Source of the DNA: Thermoplasmatales archaeon
GTDB taxonomy: Archaea; Thermoplasmatota; E2; DHVEG-1
Direction of reading: 5' to 3'
Assembly: GCA_023128855.1 (NCBI GenBank)
Contig: JAGMDE010000048.1
Span: 1-15,551, forward strand
DNA length: 15,551 nt
Both the position numbers and the translations under genes were made by a program. The notes under the pieces were generated by a model. The model did not search any database and was not told where the DNA came from. It saw only the letters and a list, made by a program, of their open reading frames with translations. Positions 13,297-15,551 of the stretch are shown here, piece after piece. Each line of letters starts with the position of its first letter. The first letter of the stretch is position 1.

Positions 13297-13349
13297 TAAT
13301 CAAAATCGTTGATTTTTACACAGAAAAATCAAAAAAGAAGAGATATTTT

Positions 13350-15260
13350 TTAAAGTTCCATCATACTGGCTTCATAATTATACCAGCTATTCCTTAAAAG
13401 TTTCAATGAATTGAAATAAATCTGGGGAACATAGGAAAACACTGAATAAATGTGCCAATAGAATTTATGTCCTTTATCAGTCAGTAAGAACTCCTTGACT
13501 CTCGATAGAATAAGAGGATGCTGTTGATAATTAAGTAACGCTTTTTCGTAATCCTCACACATCTCATATCCCTGTGTACATATCTTTCGGATTTCAGCGA
13601 TTCTACTTGATATATCTGCCTTTAACGTTTCTATTTGTTTAACAAATTCTGGATCACTTTCTAGTAGTGGATAGATTTTTTCTAATGTATTTAGTGTCTC
13701 CATTGTATTTTCTAAATATTTTACAAAGAGATGATAGTAATACTTTACTGTTATGTGTAACGAATTATCACCAAGAAATGTTGGTAATTCATTAAGATTT
13801 ATTTTTTTCTCATCAGCTATCTCTCCAATTAAAAACTCCAATTGTTTTACGTAATCACTTAAATTTGTTATGTCCTCAATGGTTTCATTGATAGCATTTT
13901 TGGTTTCATTAAAAATGTCCACTGTATTGGTATCGATTTGTATATCACCAGTTTCAGCCAGTATTTCTTCAATGAATGAAAGAGATCTCATATGAGATAG
14001 TTGTAATGCAGTCATCTCTTTAGCTGTAGTATAAAACAATGCATTGCTGATGACTGTTCTTCCAATATGAGTCCTATTGCTTTTGTAAAAGCCAAAGCCC
14101 AAAATTTCAGGATGGCGACTGAAGGCTACAGCTCTTCCTTTGCCAAACTTTGATGAAACCCAGCATGGTCTACCATCCAACTCTGTATCCGTGTTACAAA
14201 ACTCGCCAATTACTTGTGTATTTTCCCCAATACGATCAAATCCTGGTCCTCCACCATTGTATTCCCATGTAACCTCGCCTAAACGATAAGATACTGGGTG
14301 TGTATCATTAACAATTTTTACTTGGGTTTGTTCAGTATCTACATGAGGGCGTAGACTTATATAATCAGCAAGGCCATAATAAACAATACTAGGAAGTTTA
14401 GGATTGTATGCTACTCTCTTAAAATGAATGGTCACCGGCCCAAATTTATGTCCAGAGCCAGCTACATCAGCACCATAACAAGATCCAATATATCCACTGC
14501 CGTTTGACACGAATTTTCTAACCGCTGTGGACACCCTATATTTTAAATCTGAATATAATGCATAAAAAACCATTGTTGGGGGCTCAATCTTATAAAAAGT
14601 TGCATAGTCTGGAACCCCGCCAGCATGCGTAAGCACATTGAATTCATTATTGTTTAGTTTCTCTGCAATTACACTATCAATGAGGAGTTCAAAACTTAAA
14701 AAACCACATTCACTCGAGATTTCTAAAAAACATATCTCGCCAACTGTTATAGGGCTCTTATGTTGGGCTAGTTTTACTTCAGATAACGGATACACGTGAA
14801 CATTTGAGAGTGGTTCTCTTAGTATATATACTGAGATTTTTAGTTCATTATCCTCTTCAATTTCACTACTATAGTTATAATCGCACATTATAACTATTAT
14901 TTTTGTATCAACACTGGTATTTCCTGTGAAAGGGATTATAAATGTTCCTTTTTCAAAAGAAACAGTTTCCTCTTCACTACCGTTAATTTCTATAATAGAC
15001 GCATCCACATCTTCCGCTGTCCAATAAACAGGGATCTGTTCCCTCAACAGATCGTTAATCATATGTCGTATTTTACAGCCTATCTGATCTTGAATGGTTG
15101 CATTTTCACATTTAACAGGTGACGCTATGAGACCATAGCATAATGTATCTTCTCCAACTTCTTGACTACCTATACTAGATTCTGGATGGGCAATACACTG
15201 ATTTATTGATATTGTTAAAAAACATGTAACAATTAGAAGAGCTATTGTTTTTTTATTCAA
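13350..15260 (-). CDS. Secreted protein with class I glutamine-amidotransferase-like domain
   Basis: 636 residues from TTG 15258-15260 (LNKKTIALL..., signal peptide, cleavage near CIA-24). Residues about 40-200 form an N-terminal domain with LLREQIPVYWTAEDVDASII and a beta-rich part. Residues about 205-410 resemble class I amidotransferase/BPL_N-type domains: VRKFVSNGSGYIGSCYGADV (residues 247-266) with a nucleophile-elbow Cys261, then GKGRAVAFSRHPEI with His383 and Glu385, completing a Cys-His-Glu triad in the right order. Residues about 415-636 are helical, possibly coiled coil. Known class I domains hydrolyse glutamine in the cytoplasm; a secreted one more likely acts on another amide or binds a ligand. 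The start is uncertain: no well-spaced ribosome binding site precedes TTG, and the frame is open to 15311. It lies 84 bp upstream of the HTH copy 2 start and lacks a clear module upstream. Confidence 0.75.
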   Translation of the reverse strand: MNKKTIALLIVTCFLTISINQCIAHPESSIGSQEVGEDTLCYGLIASPVKCENATIQDQIGCKIRHMINDLLREQIPVYWTAEDVDASIIEINGSEEETVSFEKGTFIIPFTGNTSVDTKIIVIMCDYNYSSEIEEDNELKISVYILREPLSNVHVYPLSEVKLAQHKSPITVGEICFLEISSECGFLSFELLIDSVIAEKLNNNEFNVLTHAGGVPDYATFYKIEPPTMVFYALYSDLKYRVSTAVRKFVSNGSGYIGSCYGADVAGSGHKFGPVTIHFKRVAYNPKLPSIVYYGLADYISLRPHVDTEQTQVKIVNDTHPVSYRLGEVTWEYNGGGPGFDRIGENTQVIGEFCNTDTELDGRPCWVSSKFGKGRAVAFSRHPEILGFGFYKSNRTHIGRTVISNALFYTTAKEMTALQLSHMRSLSFIEEILAETGDIQIDTNTVDIFNETKNAINETIEDITNLSDYVKQLEFLIGEIADEKKINLNELPTFLGDNSLHITVKYYYHLFVKYLENTMETLNTLEKIYPLLESDPEFVKQIETLKADISSRIAEIRKICTQGYEMCEDYEKALLNYQQHPLILSRVKEFLLTDKGHKFYWHIYSVFSYVPQIYFNSLKLLRNSWYNYEASMMEL

Positions 15261-15551
15261 TCCTTTTTTGAATAATCTATATTTCGTTTTAATATGCCCC
15301 CTACATATATATTACCAGAGTCTCTTCTATATAAATATATTGTGGAAACAGAGATTAACAACAATTTATAACAGTTCTTTCTTTAAAAAACCAACCCTGA
15401 GGAAAAAGGTGTTGAAAAACAGAGATTTTATATTCAATAGTTCAACCACAGTTAAATAAACTCAAATAACTTGAGATAATTGTGAATATTGTAGACAGTT
15501 GAAAAATCAATTAGCTTTTCTTTTTAATTGTTAAGATTATTTCAATTGAAG
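15261..15551 (-). promoter_or_regulatory. Upstream region of the amidotransferase-like gene
   Basis: About 290 bp with no credible gene. TATA-like sequences lie at 15328-15340 (ATATATTTATATA on the minus strand) and 15304-15313. GTAGGGGGC (about 15296-15304) looks like a ribosome binding site but is 35 bases from the TTG start. TTAACAACAATTTATAACAG (about 15355-15374) and AAAAAACC (15385-15392) faintly echo the module elements. GTTGAAAAACAG (15411-15422) also occurs at 2205-2216 upstream of HTH copy 1. Confidence 0.4.

Noticed and set aside
15268..15459. 63-codon plus-strand frame upstream of the amidotransferase-like gene
   Set aside because: It overlaps the minus-strand promoter region, has no ribosome binding site, and shows no domain pattern.

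Overview
AT-rich window with archaeal rather than bacterial signals: TATA boxes about 25 bp upstream of start codons with no ribosome binding site (predicted leaderless mRNAs), strong GGGAGG-type sites on the exported-protein genes, and a gingipain-like (C25) secreted peptidase of the type known from sediment Thermoplasmata such as the MBG-D lineage. That lineage is an inference from gene content. No rRNA, tRNA or CRISPR array was seen.

Layout. 1-468 (+): end of an unrecognised ORF and a frameshifted, truncated PIN-domain gene. 575-2171 (-): a tandem helix-turn-helix (HTH) regulator gene followed by an exported lipoprotein gene. 2280-4351 (+): a strand-switched cassette with a GC-rich island, a 44-residue charged protein and a cytoplasmic papain-like peptidase; it ends inside a broken HTH gene whose first 28 codons survive (4348-4434, -). 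4552-9305 (-): a secreted beta-propeller protein with a lytic-transglycosylase-like C-terminus, then two tandemly duplicated secreted papain-like proteins. 9441-10375 (-): the last 17 codons of another HTH gene, two small genes (one Cse60-like) and the C-terminal third of an IS4-type transposase. 10518-13262 (-): gingipain-like peptidase preceded by a second intact HTH gene. 13350-15260 (-): a secreted protein with a class I glutamine-amidotransferase-like domain.

The most striking structure is a repeated module, read on the minus strand: HTH regulator gene, about 125-145 bp of related intergenic DNA, then a gene for an exported protein. Two copies are intact (HTH 1458-2171 with the lipoprotein; HTH 12534-13262 with the gingipain-like peptidase). 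One keeps only the HTH 3' end (9441-9494). Two more exported genes (starting at 6720 and 8105) keep the intergenic DNA without an HTH gene. In four of the five, the intergenic DNA carries a TAACAATTGTTA-like palindrome, a small A/T hairpin in three, and a GGGAGG-type site; the lipoprotein copy is more divergent. I infer a family of regulator-controlled exported hydrolase cassettes, spread by duplication and eroded by recombination, probably acting on external protein, peptide or cell-wall material.
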